Of a stretch of DNA of 32,480 nt, positions 5,349 to 13,542 are shown piece after piece. The notes beneath the pieces were generated by a model. It was not told where the DNA came from. It ran no database searches and saw only the letters and a program-made list of their open reading frames with translations. The translations under genes and the position numbers were made by a program. Source of the DNA: an archaeon (GTDB taxonomy: Archaea > Nanobdellota > Nanobdellia > Pacearchaeales > GW2011-AR1). Numbering within the stretch: the stretch's first letter is position 1; each line of letters opens with the position of its first letter. The stretch covers positions 1 to 32,480 of the forward strand of contig DAOVXQ010000003.1 of assembly GCA_030636025.1 (NCBI GenBank), given 5' to 3'.

Positions 5349-7583
5349 ATGAAAACACAAACAAATTACTACAACATACTAAAACATTTTACAATAGGGA
5401 TAGATGTTTTGTTTGCATTTATGCTTTTATTTAATTATCTTGGGTTTTTGCCTGAGTTTTGGAATATGAATATGATTTATGTTTTTTATGGGGTTGTGGC
5501 TGTGAATACTTGTTTTTTTGCTTTTAAGATAAATTCCCAAAGAGGGATGACCCATGAAGGGCCTAAAATTCCAGAAAAAGGGTCCCGTGGGGATGACCCA
5601 ACTCTCGAAGTTGGGCCTAAAGATTCAAAGATGATTTATTATTTTAGTCATTTCTTTTTGCTAAGTTTGGTTGTTATTGCTTTAAATCAATTCCTTAAGA
5701 GGCAGATAATTATTGATAATTTAGGGGCGATAAGTGCTGTGGCGATTGCATTTGGGTTTTTGACATTTTATGCTTATAGGAATAAGGTAGAGAAAGAGAT
5801 AGAGGATGAAAAGGTTGGAGAAGAAAAGGCAGAGAAGAAGAGGTTGGGGGAGTTTGATAAGAAGTTTAAGTGGTTGAAGTTTTTTGATTTTAATTATGGT
5901 ATTGGGAGGGCTTTCAAGGAAGGGAGATATTTTTTTGGGATATTTAGGGTTTTAATAAGTCCGATTATTTGGGTGTGGAGGTTGCCTTATACGTTGGGGA
6001 AGTGGGTTTACAAAGAAGGGTGGTTGTATTCTGCATTATTCATTTTATTAGTAGTTCTGTTTTTAGGATTAAGATTATACTCATTAGATTATATTGATGG
6101 AAGTGATAATTATAATGATGTTGCCATAAAAGCATTATACGAAAACGGACATTCATTTTATAATTATTCCATAATAACAACTCAACTAATGTTATTATCT
6201 GTTAAAATGTTTGGATTTAATTTTCCTGCATTAAAATTGCCCTTTATTTTTTATAGTTTAATTACAATTATATTTATTTATTTTATTTCAAAATTTATTA
6301 ATAAAAAGGTTGCATTGTTAAGTATGTTCTTATTTGCAATTTCTCCATGGTCAATAATTTTATCAAAAGTAACTCGGGATTATGCCTTTGATTGTATGAT
6401 TGGAAGTATTGTTTTATATTTAGGTATTTGTATTTATCAAAAAACTAAAAATAAAGATATTAAAAAGAATTTTTATAATCTTTTGTATTTGTTTCTTTTA
6501 TTTGTTTCAGTTTATGTTTTATCAAAATTAAATATTAGGCCCCAAATGCTTCTGGTTCTTATCTTTCCATTTATAATTGGTATTTTTATTATTTATAATC
6601 TTTTAAAAGATTATTTAAACAGAACCCTCAAACCCTTAAAATTTTTAAGGGCCTCCTATTTTTCAATTCTTCTATTTGTTATGGCTGTTTGTTTTTATTT
6701 TGTAAAATCTTCTCCATTTATAAAAGGATATTTATTTGATAGATTTTATTTTGATGTTTTTTTTAATCCACTAATAGGATCTCCTTGGCAATGGTTCCAG
6801 GATAATGTTATTTCAATTCTTTTAGTTTTTTCATTTTTTCTTTTGCCCATTTTATTTAATTTTTTAAATTATAAGAAAAAAGATCTAGTTAATATCTTTT
6901 ATTCGATATTCTTTTTTGGAATCAGTCTTTATTTATTTAAATTTGAAAGTTATTTAAAATATAATCCTACAAGATATATTTATTTTTTATTTCCAATTTA
7001 TTGTATCCTCTTTTCGTTATCGATCTTTTATTTTATTAAAAATTATAAAAAAATGAATTTTCAAAAATTACTTGTAATTTTAACACTTATCATTTTATTT
7101 TTTAATTTTACCTCCATTAATTATGCAATTAATCCTATAAAAGCATATGAAAAAGATGGGATATCAAACTTACAAATTGATAATATTGGCACTGGAAGAT
7201 TTAAAATGGAAGCCATTATTTCATTTATCAAAAAAAATGATCCTAATTTAGAAGAAATTTATGTTATTTCTGGGAGATTTGACGAATTTATTTTATTATT
7301 GGATTGGCCAATTGATCAAAATAGAGGTATTACTAGTTATGAAAGGATGAAATATGATGTTGGAAAAAATATGTTTATTGAATCATCTTATTTCGACATT
7401 TATGAATTAGAAATTGCTTTAAAAAAATATCCCTACGGGTATTTTATTACTGAAGAGAATTCAATTTATTATGGAATCGATAAAGAATATACATTAGAAG
7501 AAAAAGATATTAAGTATAATGGATTTTTTCTTGAATTTATGGGGTGCTTTAATAATTATAAGGTTTACAAATGGGATATCTAA
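5349..7583 (+). CDS. GT-C family membrane glycosyltransferase (PMT/ArnT-like)
   Basis: The 744-residue protein has many membrane helices. Two N-terminal helices and two further helices lie before residue 140. A charged linker follows, then from about residue 225 a GT-C core begins with a helix, LRLYSLDYIDGSDNYND (acidic loop as in PMT/ArnT enzymes), and about eight more helices. A soluble C-terminal domain covers roughly the last 150 residues. GT-C enzymes transfer sugars from lipid-phosphate donors to proteins or lipids on the outer face of the membrane. It is preceded by mini-ORF copy D and its conserved promoter, and it converges on a glycan operon. Residues around 60-95 are an unusual hydrophilic, GC-rich insertion. 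Its 5' end is duplicated twice upstream. Acceptor and sugar cannot be told. Confidence 0.8.
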   Translation: MKTQTNYYNILKHFTIGIDVLFAFMLLFNYLGFLPEFWNMNMIYVFYGVVAVNTCFFAFKINSQRGMTHEGPKIPEKGSRGDDPTLEVGPKDSKMIYYFSHFFLLSLVVIALNQFLKRQIIIDNLGAISAVAIAFGFLTFYAYRNKVEKEIEDEKVGEEKAEKKRLGEFDKKFKWLKFFDFNYGIGRAFKEGRYFFGIFRVLISPIIWVWRLPYTLGKWVYKEGWLYSALFILLVVLFLGLRLYSLDYIDGSDNYNDVAIKALYENGHSFYNYSIITTQLMLLSVKMFGFNFPALKLPFIFYSLITIIFIYFISKFINKKVALLSMFLFAISPWSIILSKVTRDYAFDCMIGSIVLYLGICIYQKTKNKDIKKNFYNLLYLFLLFVSVYVLSKLNIRPQMLLVLIFPFIIGIFIIYNLLKDYLNRTLKPLKFLRASYFSILLFVMAVCFYFVKSSPFIKGYLFDRFYFDVFFNPLIGSPWQWFQDNVISILLVFSFFLLPILFNFLNYKKKDLVNIFYSIFFFGISLYLFKFESYLKYNPTRYIYFLFPIYCILFSLSIFYFIKNYKKMNFQKLLVILTLIILFFNFTSINYAINPIKAYEKDGISNLQIDNIGTGRFKMEAIISFIKKNDPNLEEIYVISGRFDEFILLLDWPIDQNRGITSYERMKYDVGKNMFIESSYFDIYELEIALKKYPYGYFITEENSIYYGIDKEYTLEEKDIKYNGFFLEFMGCFNNYKVYKWDI
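5532..5628 (+). repeat. GC-rich insertion with imperfect direct repeat inside the GT-C gene
   Basis: GGGATGACCCA followed by GGGCCTAAA occurs twice (near 5544 and 5590). The second unit contains a perfect hairpin, CCCAACT-CTCGA-AGTTGGG. The segment keeps the frame and encodes a hydrophilic linker (RGMTHEGPKIPEKG...). The close paralogous fragment at 3716-3988 lacks it. Composition and repeats suggest a small inserted element. Confidence 0.5.
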
Positions 7584-7584
7584 C

Positions 7585-8556
7585 TTAGAAATTTTTATAG
7601 AAAATTAATCTGATTTTTTTTAAAAATACCTGGGGCAGAATTGAATAAAGATAATAAAAATAAAATTTTAATTTTAAAGGAAATCTCCTTATACCTTTTC
7701 TTGAATTTATTTTCAATGAAAGATATTCTTTTAATTTTATATTCTTTTTAATTTTATATTCTAAATTAATTGGAGAATCTTCTAGAAAAAATTCTTTTTC
7801 TATTTTATACAAATTAAATTTTCTATAAGAATCCTTTTTATTTTTTGTTCTTTCAATATAAAAATCTCTTGCTTTTTTTTGAAATGCCATTTGTATATCT
7901 TTTTTATTATGACAAATAGAATTTCTCCTTATCCTATATTTTAATAAAGTCTCTTTTATATTTTCTAATTTTAAATTCTTGGTAAGTAATCTTAAATAGA
8001 GATCGTAATCTTCCACATATAACATTTTTTTTCTATATTTTAACCACTTTTTATTATGAAACATAATTGTTGGATGATAAATGCAATTTCTTTTTTTAAG
8101 GATTTTTTTTATTTTCTGTGTGCCACTGGGCTGAAAAGCATTTCTTAACTTTATTTGATCTTTATCCATTTGTATAAGCCCAGAACCGATTAAAAAAATG
8201 TCTTTATGTTTTTCCATATAATCATATTGTATTTTAAATCTTTTTGGCAAAGAGATATCATCTGCATCCATTCTTGCGATATATTTCCCTTTTGCTTTTT
8301 TTAATCCTTTATTTAATGATTTAATTAATCCGATGTTCTGTTTATTTTTTATTAAAATAATTCTCTTATCTTGTTTTTTATATTTCTCTAAAAATGTTTT
8401 TAATTCTTTTCTTTTAGGATTATCATTAATTATAATAAATTCAAAATCGGTAAATGTTTGATCGAGAATAGAATCTATACTCTCAGTTATCCATTTTAAT
8501 GGTTCATTATATGTGGACATTACAACAGAGATTTTTGATTTGTTTTTCTGTTTCAT
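7585..8556 (-). CDS. Family 2 glycosyltransferase
   Basis: The 323-residue GT-A fold enzyme begins ISVVMSTYNEP and has FIIINDNP, then the metal-binding ARMDADDISLP near residues 94-104. This is the pattern of GT2 enzymes that transfer sugars from nucleotide-sugar donors onto a glycan chain at the cytoplasmic face. A later VEDYDLYLRLL matches the common ED-Y-L-R acceptor-side motif. It is the last gene of a minus-strand operon with a flippase and two GT4 enzymes, with 3 nt between it and the flippase. Its stop nearly abuts the stop of the GT-C gene. Linkage and sugar cannot be predicted. Confidence 0.85.
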   Translation of the reverse strand: MKQKNKSKISVVMSTYNEPLKWITESIDSILDQTFTDFEFIIINDNPKRKELKTFLEKYKKQDKRIILIKNKQNIGLIKSLNKGLKKAKGKYIARMDADDISLPKRFKIQYDYMEKHKDIFLIGSGLIQMDKDQIKLRNAFQPSGTQKIKKILKKRNCIYHPTIMFHNKKWLKYRKKMLYVEDYDLYLRLLTKNLKLENIKETLLKYRIRRNSICHNKKDIQMAFQKKARDFYIERTKNKKDSYRKFNLYKIEKEFFLEDSPINLEYKIKKNIKLKEYLSLKINSRKGIRRFPLKLKFYFYYLYSILPQVFLKKIRLIFYKNF

Positions 8557-8559
8557 TTT

Positions 8560-9813
8560 TTAGATTAATTTTTTAATTTTTGAATAATATCTTATATGTA
8601 AAAATAGTGTTCCAATTATATGTGAAATTAAAGTTGCATAAATAATTCCTATAAAACCTAAGAAATTTAATAGGATTAAACTCAATATAAGATTAAAAAT
8701 TCCCAAATAGATATTTAAACTTGTCATTAATTTTGCATACCCTGTTGATACAATAATTCCAGCATTAATAGCTGTAACATACACATGTATAGAATAAATT
8801 ATAATACAAGGATAAAAAATCATAAAGAATAAAGGAGTATAATAATTTGAAAATAATATCTTTACTCCAATTGGTAAAATTAAATAAGTTAATAATGCAA
8901 AAATTAAAGCTACCATTATAAAGAAAATTGTATATTTTTTTAATTTTTTGTAAATCAATTCATATTTTTTTAAAGCATAATCTCTTGCGAAATTTGGAGC
9001 TACTATTTGCCCAATTATTGCAAAGGGGACTAATAAAACTAAAAATATTTTGTTTATTAATTCATAAGTTGCTATTTCATTTATGTAATTAAAATGCCCT
9101 AAAATTAATATATCAATTCTTGAAAATAAAAAATATCCAAAAACAGCAATTCCATAAACAAAAGCATATCTCCCAATCTCCCTCATCACGCCCTTATTAA
9201 TCTTTAAATGAAACTCCCTATATCCCAAAGCCAAAGCCAAAAATAAAATAAAGTAAAATAAATTCTGAGAGATTAAAGCCCCGATTAATCCATATTGTTT
9301 TATTAAAACATAAACAAAACTAAAGGAGAAAACTCCTACTATTATAGAGATTATTGAAAGATATTTAAATTTCTTTAATCCCCTATAAATCCCATCATAA
9401 AGAGAGGTCATAGGGATAAGGAATATTAAAGGCAAAAGATAAAGGACATAAATATATTTATCTCCAAGATAAAACTTTCCGAACAAAATTGTTATTAAAC
9501 TAATAATTATTGTTAATCCTAAGATGATAATTCCTGAATTAAATAAAACAGATTTTAGTTTTTCTTTATCTGTAACATTATATTCTGCAACATATTTGGA
9601 TGTTGCAGTTGATATTCCAAAATCTGCAAACATAATTAATAAAAAAACTATTGCAAGAACATAATTATATATTCCAAAATCATAAGGGATAAGAAGTTTT
9701 GCACATAAAATAAAGATTAAGAAAGTTATCCCTTGTTTGCCCCCTATTTGCAAAGCTCTCCAAATAAAGTTATGAATTGTTTCTTTGTGTTGGTAGTATT
9801 TATAGGTTAGCAT
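8560..9813 (-). CDS. Wzx-type polysaccharide flippase (PST/MOP family)
   Basis: The 417-residue protein has about 12 hydrophobic helices. It opens with HNFIWRALQIGGKQGITFLIF and has the early DFGIYNYVLAI and FADFGISTATSKYVAEY motifs typical of O-antigen/teichoic-acid-like flippases. These carry lipid-linked oligosaccharides across the membrane. It overlaps the upstream GT4 gene by 7 nt and is followed closely by the GT2 gene, so assembly and export are encoded together. The length fits the family. Confidence 0.85.
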   Translation of the reverse strand: MLTYKYYQHKETIHNFIWRALQIGGKQGITFLIFILCAKLLIPYDFGIYNYVLAIVFLLIMFADFGISTATSKYVAEYNVTDKEKLKSVLFNSGIIILGLTIIISLITILFGKFYLGDKYIYVLYLLPLIFLIPMTSLYDGIYRGLKKFKYLSIISIIVGVFSFSFVYVLIKQYGLIGALISQNLFYFILFLALALGYREFHLKINKGVMREIGRYAFVYGIAVFGYFLFSRIDILILGHFNYINEIATYELINKIFLVLLVPFAIIGQIVAPNFARDYALKKYELIYKKLKKYTIFFIMVALIFALLTYLILPIGVKILFSNYYTPLFFMIFYPCIIIYSIHVYVTAINAGIIVSTGYAKLMTSLNIYLGIFNLILSLILLNFLGFIGIIYATLISHIIGTLFLHIRYYSKIKKLI

Positions 9814-10859
9814 TTTTCTTTTAAAACATCATTATAAACTTTAATATATTTTGGGACTTGCTTTTCTGCTGTAAATTTATGGACATCTTTTAGATTATTC
9901 TTACTAATTCTTTCTATTTCTTTTGGATTATTTTTTAAATATAAAATTAATTCTTTCATTTTTTCTATATCTCCTGGGGGAAAAAGGTAGCCATTTCTAC
10001 CTTCTTTTACTATTTCTCTCATTCCGGGGATGTCTGAAACTAAAATGACTAATCCCCGAGCCATTGCTTCTAGAATAGTTAAAGGAAATGCTTCTGTATA
10101 AGATGGTAGAATAAAAATAGAAGAGTTATCATAATATTTTAAAATTTTATGGTTATCAATTTTCCCATAATTCTTAATATTTTTTTGTTTTGTATTAATT
10201 TTATTGCCTCCAATAAATTTAAAATTAACATCTTTTATAATTTTACTAATCTCTAGTAAATCGTAGAATCCTTTTCGTCTTTCATATCTTCCAACAAATA
10301 AAATGTTATTATTATATCTCTTTTTCTTTCTAATAATATTTTTCTTATCTATAAAATTATTAATTACTTCTGATTTTTTAAGAAATTTTTTTTTAAATAA
10401 AGTATATCTCATTAGGTTCTCTTCTTGACCTTTTGTTAAAAAAATTAATTTTTTTGAAACCAAAGTACAGTAGTTAATAATTAAATAAATAAAAATATTT
10501 TGGGTAATATCTTTTTTTATTGCTGCTCCGAAATTTCCATGGAAAGAATATATTATCTTATTCTTAAATAAAAAAAAAGGGGAAAATAATATCCAGGTTT
10601 TTACATGATGGATATGGAGATAATCTGATCTTAAAAATTCCCTTAATTTTGACCATAAACCAAGATAAACCACTTCCCCTTTTATTCTAAAACAAAAGAT
10701 TTTTTCTTTTTTAAGTTTTTTAAACATCTTTTTTCCCAGAGAAGAAAAATAAAAAATCCTTCCATTTATTTTATTTTTTTCTAGGAATTTATAAATTTTT
10801 TTAAAAATTATCTCTGCCCCACCATTAAATCCTGGGATAATATGTAAAACCTTTTTCAT
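9807..10859 (-). CDS. Family 4 glycosyltransferase
   Basis: The 350-residue GT-B enzyme starts KVLHIIPGFNGGAEI, a typical GT4 N-terminal loop. The C-terminal half has NILFVGRYERRKG and SSIFILPSYTEAFPLTILEAMARG, the E-x7-E-type donor-binding motif, then LVILVSDIPGMREIV. It should add a sugar from a nucleotide-sugar to a lipid-linked glycan in the cytoplasm. It overlaps the upstream GT4 gene by 4 nt (ATGA) and the downstream flippase by 7 nt, so it is part of a compact operon. Donor and acceptor are unknown. Confidence 0.85.
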   Translation of the reverse strand: MKKVLHIIPGFNGGAEIIFKKIYKFLEKNKINGRIFYFSSLGKKMFKKLKKEKIFCFRIKGEVVYLGLWSKLREFLRSDYLHIHHVKTWILFSPFFLFKNKIIYSFHGNFGAAIKKDITQNIFIYLIINYCTLVSKKLIFLTKGQEENLMRYTLFKKKFLKKSEVINNFIDKKNIIRKKKRYNNNILFVGRYERRKGFYDLLEISKIIKDVNFKFIGGNKINTKQKNIKNYGKIDNHKILKYYDNSSIFILPSYTEAFPLTILEAMARGLVILVSDIPGMREIVKEGRNGYLFPPGDIEKMKELILYLKNNPKEIERISKNNLKDVHKFTAEKQVPKYIKVYNDVLKEKC

Positions 10860-11944
10860 CCTTCCACCTCTCTAATATATTCCTTAACCACATTATCCCA
10901 ATTAAACTTTTCATTTAATTTAACCCTTACAAAACCCCCCCTCATCACATCCTCAATCTTCTTCTTTAATTCTTTAATATTCTTAACTTCAAACAAATTC
11001 TTCTTCGGCACAACTTCAGGATTTCCTCCGACATTACTTGCTATGATTTTACATCCAGAAGCTATGGCTTCTAAAAGAACTATGCTCATATTTTCAAACC
11101 AACTCGCACTTACAAAAATACTCGCTTTTCCATAAAGTTCTTTCATTTCTTTACTATTATTGTCTATCCATCCATGAAACTTAACAACCTTGCCTAAACC
11201 ATTTACCTCAACTTTATTCTCCAATACCTTCCTATAAGGACCATCTCCAACAATATCCACTTTCCAAGCTTTTTCTTTTAGATTAATGCCCTTCAGGGCA
11301 TCTAAAATATCTTGAACACCTTTGTTTTCAAATAATCTTGCAACTACTAAAATTCTTTTTTGCTTCTTTAGGGGTTTGAATTTATTTTTATCAATCCCAT
11401 TAGGAATAACTATGAATTTTCCTTGTGTTGTTATTTTTTTAATTTCATCTTGTAAATATTTTGATGGGGTTGTGATGATGTTCGCATTTTTTATTATTTT
11501 CTTCCAAGGTTTTACTAAAAAAGGGTATAGTTTTTTGAATCTTTTATTATAACCCAAAACATCACTACCATGACTTGTAACAATATACTTTAACCCAAAC
11601 TTTTTCTTCAACCACAAAGCCAAAACCCCTGTCGGAATAATAAAATGGCAATGGCAAATATCATACTTATTATTTTTCATATGTTTCCTCAGAAACATCT
11701 TTGCAGAAATTAAATATGTTAATTGCTCCCAAGGATGACAGATTTCTTTCTTGCTTCTTAAACATTTCACCCGATAAATCTCAATTCCATCCTTAATCTC
11801 TTTTTCTGGCAATCCTTTAAACCCCATCGTCACAACCCCAACATCATGCCCTAATTTAGTGTAACCTTTGGCAATCTCAAAAGATACAGGAGACGCCCCA
11901 CCCCCCAAAGGCGGAAATTCATAGTTAAGCATTAGGATTTTCAT
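10856..11944 (-). CDS. Family 4 glycosyltransferase, first enzyme of the glycan operon
   Basis: The 362-residue GT-B enzyme begins MKILMLNYEFPPLGGGASPV, with the Gly-rich loop of GT4 enzymes. It has HGSDVLG, RILVVARLFENKG and SWFENMSIVLLEAIASG (E-x7-E region). It probably transfers a sugar to a lipid-linked glycan precursor. Its ATG overlaps the TGA of mini-ORF copy E (ATGA), so translation is likely coupled to that leader. Its first 20-25 codons appear as decayed copies at 1640-1685, 13107-13238 and 15702-15735, making this 5' end a recurrent recombination point in the window. Confidence 0.87.
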   Translation of the reverse strand: MKILMLNYEFPPLGGGASPVSFEIAKGYTKLGHDVGVVTMGFKGLPEKEIKDGIEIYRVKCLRSKKEICHPWEQLTYLISAKMFLRKHMKNNKYDICHCHFIIPTGVLALWLKKKFGLKYIVTSHGSDVLGYNKRFKKLYPFLVKPWKKIIKNANIITTPSKYLQDEIKKITTQGKFIVIPNGIDKNKFKPLKKQKRILVVARLFENKGVQDILDALKGINLKEKAWKVDIVGDGPYRKVLENKVEVNGLGKVVKFHGWIDNNSKEMKELYGKASIFVSASWFENMSIVLLEAIASGCKIIASNVGGNPEVVPKKNLFEVKNIKELKKKIEDVMRGGFVRVKLNEKFNWDNVVKEYIREVEG

Positions 11945-12072
11945 ATTGAATTCCCCACACCCAATTTTATATTATTGAAATGAAGGAGTTTTGGATAAGA
12001 GTTGTTGCTCTTAATATCATCTCTAAAAAGGTTAATGCTGTGAGATATAGATATTTTAGTTTGTTTTTTCAT
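11941..12072 (-). CDS. Mini-ORF family copy E (43 aa), leader of the glycan operon
   Basis: The product begins MKKQTKISISHSINLFRDDI and ends GVGNSI. The ATG lies at the spacing expected for a leaderless transcript from the TATA box ACTTATAAACGAG, and the TGA overlaps the ATG of the GT4 gene. Compared with copy F (13235-13363), residues 1-30 differ at only two positions. The match to copies C and I is mainly at the amino-acid level, with third-base changes such as ATTAAT versus ATTAAC. This favours real coding. Function is unknown; leader-dependent coupling is inferred. Confidence 0.6.
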   Translation of the reverse strand: MKKQTKISISHSINLFRDDIKSNNSYPKLLHFNNIKLGVGNSI

Positions 12073-12153
12073 ATAATTTCATCATAAAACTCGTTTATAA
12101 GTCTTATGTTTATCTTAATTGTGAAGTAGTGACAGGTATCGAAGAAAGATTTA
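12073..12153 (-). promoter_or_regulatory. Conserved glycan-locus promoter, right copy
   Basis: Reading on the minus strand, CCTGTCACTACTTCACAATT precedes ACTTATAAACGAGTTTTATG and then the mini-ORF ATG at 12072. It matches the block at 5157-5230 in inverted orientation and a further copy at 13364-13443. The first element resembles CCTGTTACTACTCTAAAATA in the other copies and may bind a shared activator. Confidence 0.7.
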
Positions 12154-12246
12154 GCAAACCCCATTATTACTTAGAATTCCAAAAAATCATAGTAATATTT
12201 AAAAACTTAGAGATATTAAAAATTATATAAATAATTAAAGAATAAA

Positions 12247-12510
12247 ATGGAACAATTTCAAATAAACTCTCCTAAAGATTTTGTTAATATTATTGATTCG
12301 CGTAGAGAAGAAATCAAAAATATGGTTTGCAGACAAGCTCAGGAAATAGTTGATAATGAATTAAATTTACTTGAGTTTAATCTTTGCATATCTTTGATTG
12401 GAAAAGAAAAAATTAATAAGGCGACAAAAAAAGTCAATGAATTAAGGGAAAAGGCAGATAGAGGGGAAATTGATTTATCTAAATATGAAGATATGGCTGA
12501 AGATTTTTAA
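12247..12510 (+). CDS. Small hypothetical protein next to the PIN gene
   Basis: This 87-residue, mostly helical, charged protein (MEQFQINSPKDFVNIIDSRR at the start, KYEDMAEDF at the end) has no membrane segment and no motif I recognise. A TATA-like AATATTTAAAAACTT lies about 50 nt upstream. It converges on the PIN gene with a 4-nt overlap of the ends. Size and position would suit an antitoxin, but antitoxins are usually encoded upstream in the same direction, so this role is only a possibility. Confidence 0.55.
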   Translation: MEQFQINSPKDFVNIIDSRREEIKNMVCRQAQEIVDNELNLLEFNLCISLIGKEKINKATKKVNELREKADRGEIDLSKYEDMAEDF

Positions 12511-13082
12511 TATTTTTTCTTTCTATATTTCTTTTGATAAAGATTTCTTAACATTCTCTGAACATCTTGCTCAGAACCAACTTCTATTTCAAAATGCTTT
12601 TCATAATTTATGTTTAAAAATCTGCAAGGTGCTTCAAAATGTTTTTTATCTGCAGAAAATATACAATCAATATTAAAACAGTAAAAAATAGCAATAATCT
12701 TCAAATCACTCTCATTTATTTTATCTTTAAAATTCATATTTAATTTGCATAATGTTTCTTTAAGTTTTTTTCCATCAATAAATTTTTTCTTTAGAAGAGA
12801 GATATTATTTTTTCTTAAGAAATTAAAAATAGTCTCTTTTATTCTGCTAATATTTTCGTCAGGATTTTTCCCAACTAATAACCCCATTAATTCTCCAAAT
12901 ATTTTATAATTTATAAAAAGCCTATTTTTTTTATAATAAAATTTAGGTTTATATTCTTTAAAAGATTCTTCATTTTGCATCCATGAAAAAATTAAATTAG
13001 TATCAATCCCTACTTTTCGTATTGCCTTATTTCTTACAACAAATCTTCTAAATCTAATTAATTTATTAGGTTTCTCTTTCAT
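12507..13082 (-). CDS. PIN-domain putative ribonuclease
   Basis: The 191-residue protein has the spaced acidic residues of PIN nucleases: VGIDTNLIFSW near residue 27, FGELMGLL near 60, NESDLKIIAIFYCFNIDCIF near 130, and SADKKHF after it. PIN proteins cut RNA with a metal ion and often serve as VapC-type toxins. It lacks an obvious co-directional antitoxin. A TATA-like GATTTAATTAA lies about 25 nt upstream of the ATG, suggesting a leaderless mRNA. The gene lies between two copies of the promoter/mini-ORF/GT4 unit, as if it were a cargo gene. Confidence 0.75.
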   Translation of the reverse strand: MKEKPNKLIRFRRFVVRNKAIRKVGIDTNLIFSWMQNEESFKEYKPKFYYKKNRLFINYKIFGELMGLLVGKNPDENISRIKETIFNFLRKNNISLLKKKFIDGKKLKETLCKLNMNFKDKINESDLKIIAIFYCFNIDCIFSADKKHFEAPCRFLNINYEKHFEIEVGSEQDVQRMLRNLYQKKYRKKKY

Positions 13083-13106
13083 TTTTCATAAAAGAAAAGT
13101 TATTAA

Positions 13107-13238
13107 TTAAATCTTTCTTTTTTTATTGTTTATCTTTATGTTATAAATAACTATCTTGCCTTTGGCAATTTCATAACTTACTGGTGATGCCCCACCCCCC
13201 AATGGTGGAAATTCATAGTTAAGCATTAGGATTTTCAT
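13107..13238 (-). pseudogene. Truncated GT4 glycosyltransferase 5' end
   Basis: The reading frame starts MKILMLNYEFPPLGGGASPV and continues SYEIAKGK, matching the GT4 gene at 10856-11944 over about 28 residues. It then diverges and stops after 43 codons. Its ATG overlaps the TGA of mini-ORF copy F exactly as in the intact operon. The rest of the gene is missing and is replaced by the promoter of the PIN gene. Confidence 0.85.
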
Positions 13239-13363
13239 TTAATCCCACTCCCCTGTTTATATTCTATAAATGAAAGGAGTTTTGGATAAGAGTTGTTGCT
13301 CTTAATATCATCTTTAAAGAGATTAATGCTGTGAGATATAGATATTTTAGTTTGATTTTTCAT
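13235..13363 (-). CDS. Mini-ORF family copy F (42 aa)
   Basis: The product begins MKNQTKISISHSINLFKDDI and ends FIEYKQGSGIK. It has the same leaderless placement after the conserved TATA box as copies D and E, and it keeps its ATGA overlap with the truncated GT4 frame. The open frame is preserved although the downstream enzyme is gone. Confidence 0.55.
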   Translation of the reverse strand: MKNQTKISISHSINLFKDDIKSNNSYPKLLSFIEYKQGSGIK

Positions 13364-13443
13364 ATAATTTCATCATAAAACTCGTTTATAAGTCTTATGT
13401 TTATCTTAATTGTGAAGTAGTGACAGGTATCGAAGAAAGATTT
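13364..13443 (-). promoter_or_regulatory. Third copy of the conserved glycan-locus promoter
   Basis: Nearly identical to 12073-12153, with ACTTATAAACGAG about 26 nt before the mini-ORF ATG at 13363 and the upstream CCTGTCACTACTTC element. It now drives only a mini-ORF and a truncated GT4 frame. Confidence 0.65.
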
Positions 13444-13513
13444 AAAAAGTATGGCTTGATTGTAATTATGCCACAGGAAGGCTATAATCTGTTTACAGAA
13501 TCCTGAGCTGTAT

Positions 13514-13535
13514 CCCGGCTGTGTTGAACACCGGG
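13514..13535 (+). other. Strong hairpin just upstream of the NYN gene
   Basis: CCCGG-C-TGT-GTTGA-ACA-CCGGG forms an 8-bp stem with one bulged base and a 5-nt loop. It is followed by TTTTATT and by the ATG at 13543, and is GC-rich against its surroundings. It could be a 5' UTR regulatory hairpin or a terminator. The preceding 70 nt (13443-13513) hold no gene that I can see. Confidence 0.4.
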
Positions 13536-13542
13536 TTTTATT

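Larger units (their letters stand above)
11865..12153 (-). repeat. About 289-bp unit duplicated at 13159-13443
   Basis: The unit covers the first codons of the GT4 gene, mini-ORF copy E and the promoter. It is repeated in the same orientation at 13159-13443 with high identity, and homology ends abruptly on both sides (after CCTTTGGCAAT on one side and GAAGAAAGATTTA on the other). The two copies bracket the 12247 ORF and the PIN gene. Confidence 0.85.

Noticed and set aside
12247-12510. Antitoxin firmly paired with the PIN gene
   Set aside because: The two genes converge instead of forming an operon, and no DNA-binding motif is visible, so only a weak possibility was kept.
13500-13540. A tRNA suggested by the CCCGG...CCGGG arm
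   Set aside because: The loop is not a TpsiC loop and no acceptor, D or anticodon arms can be formed around it.
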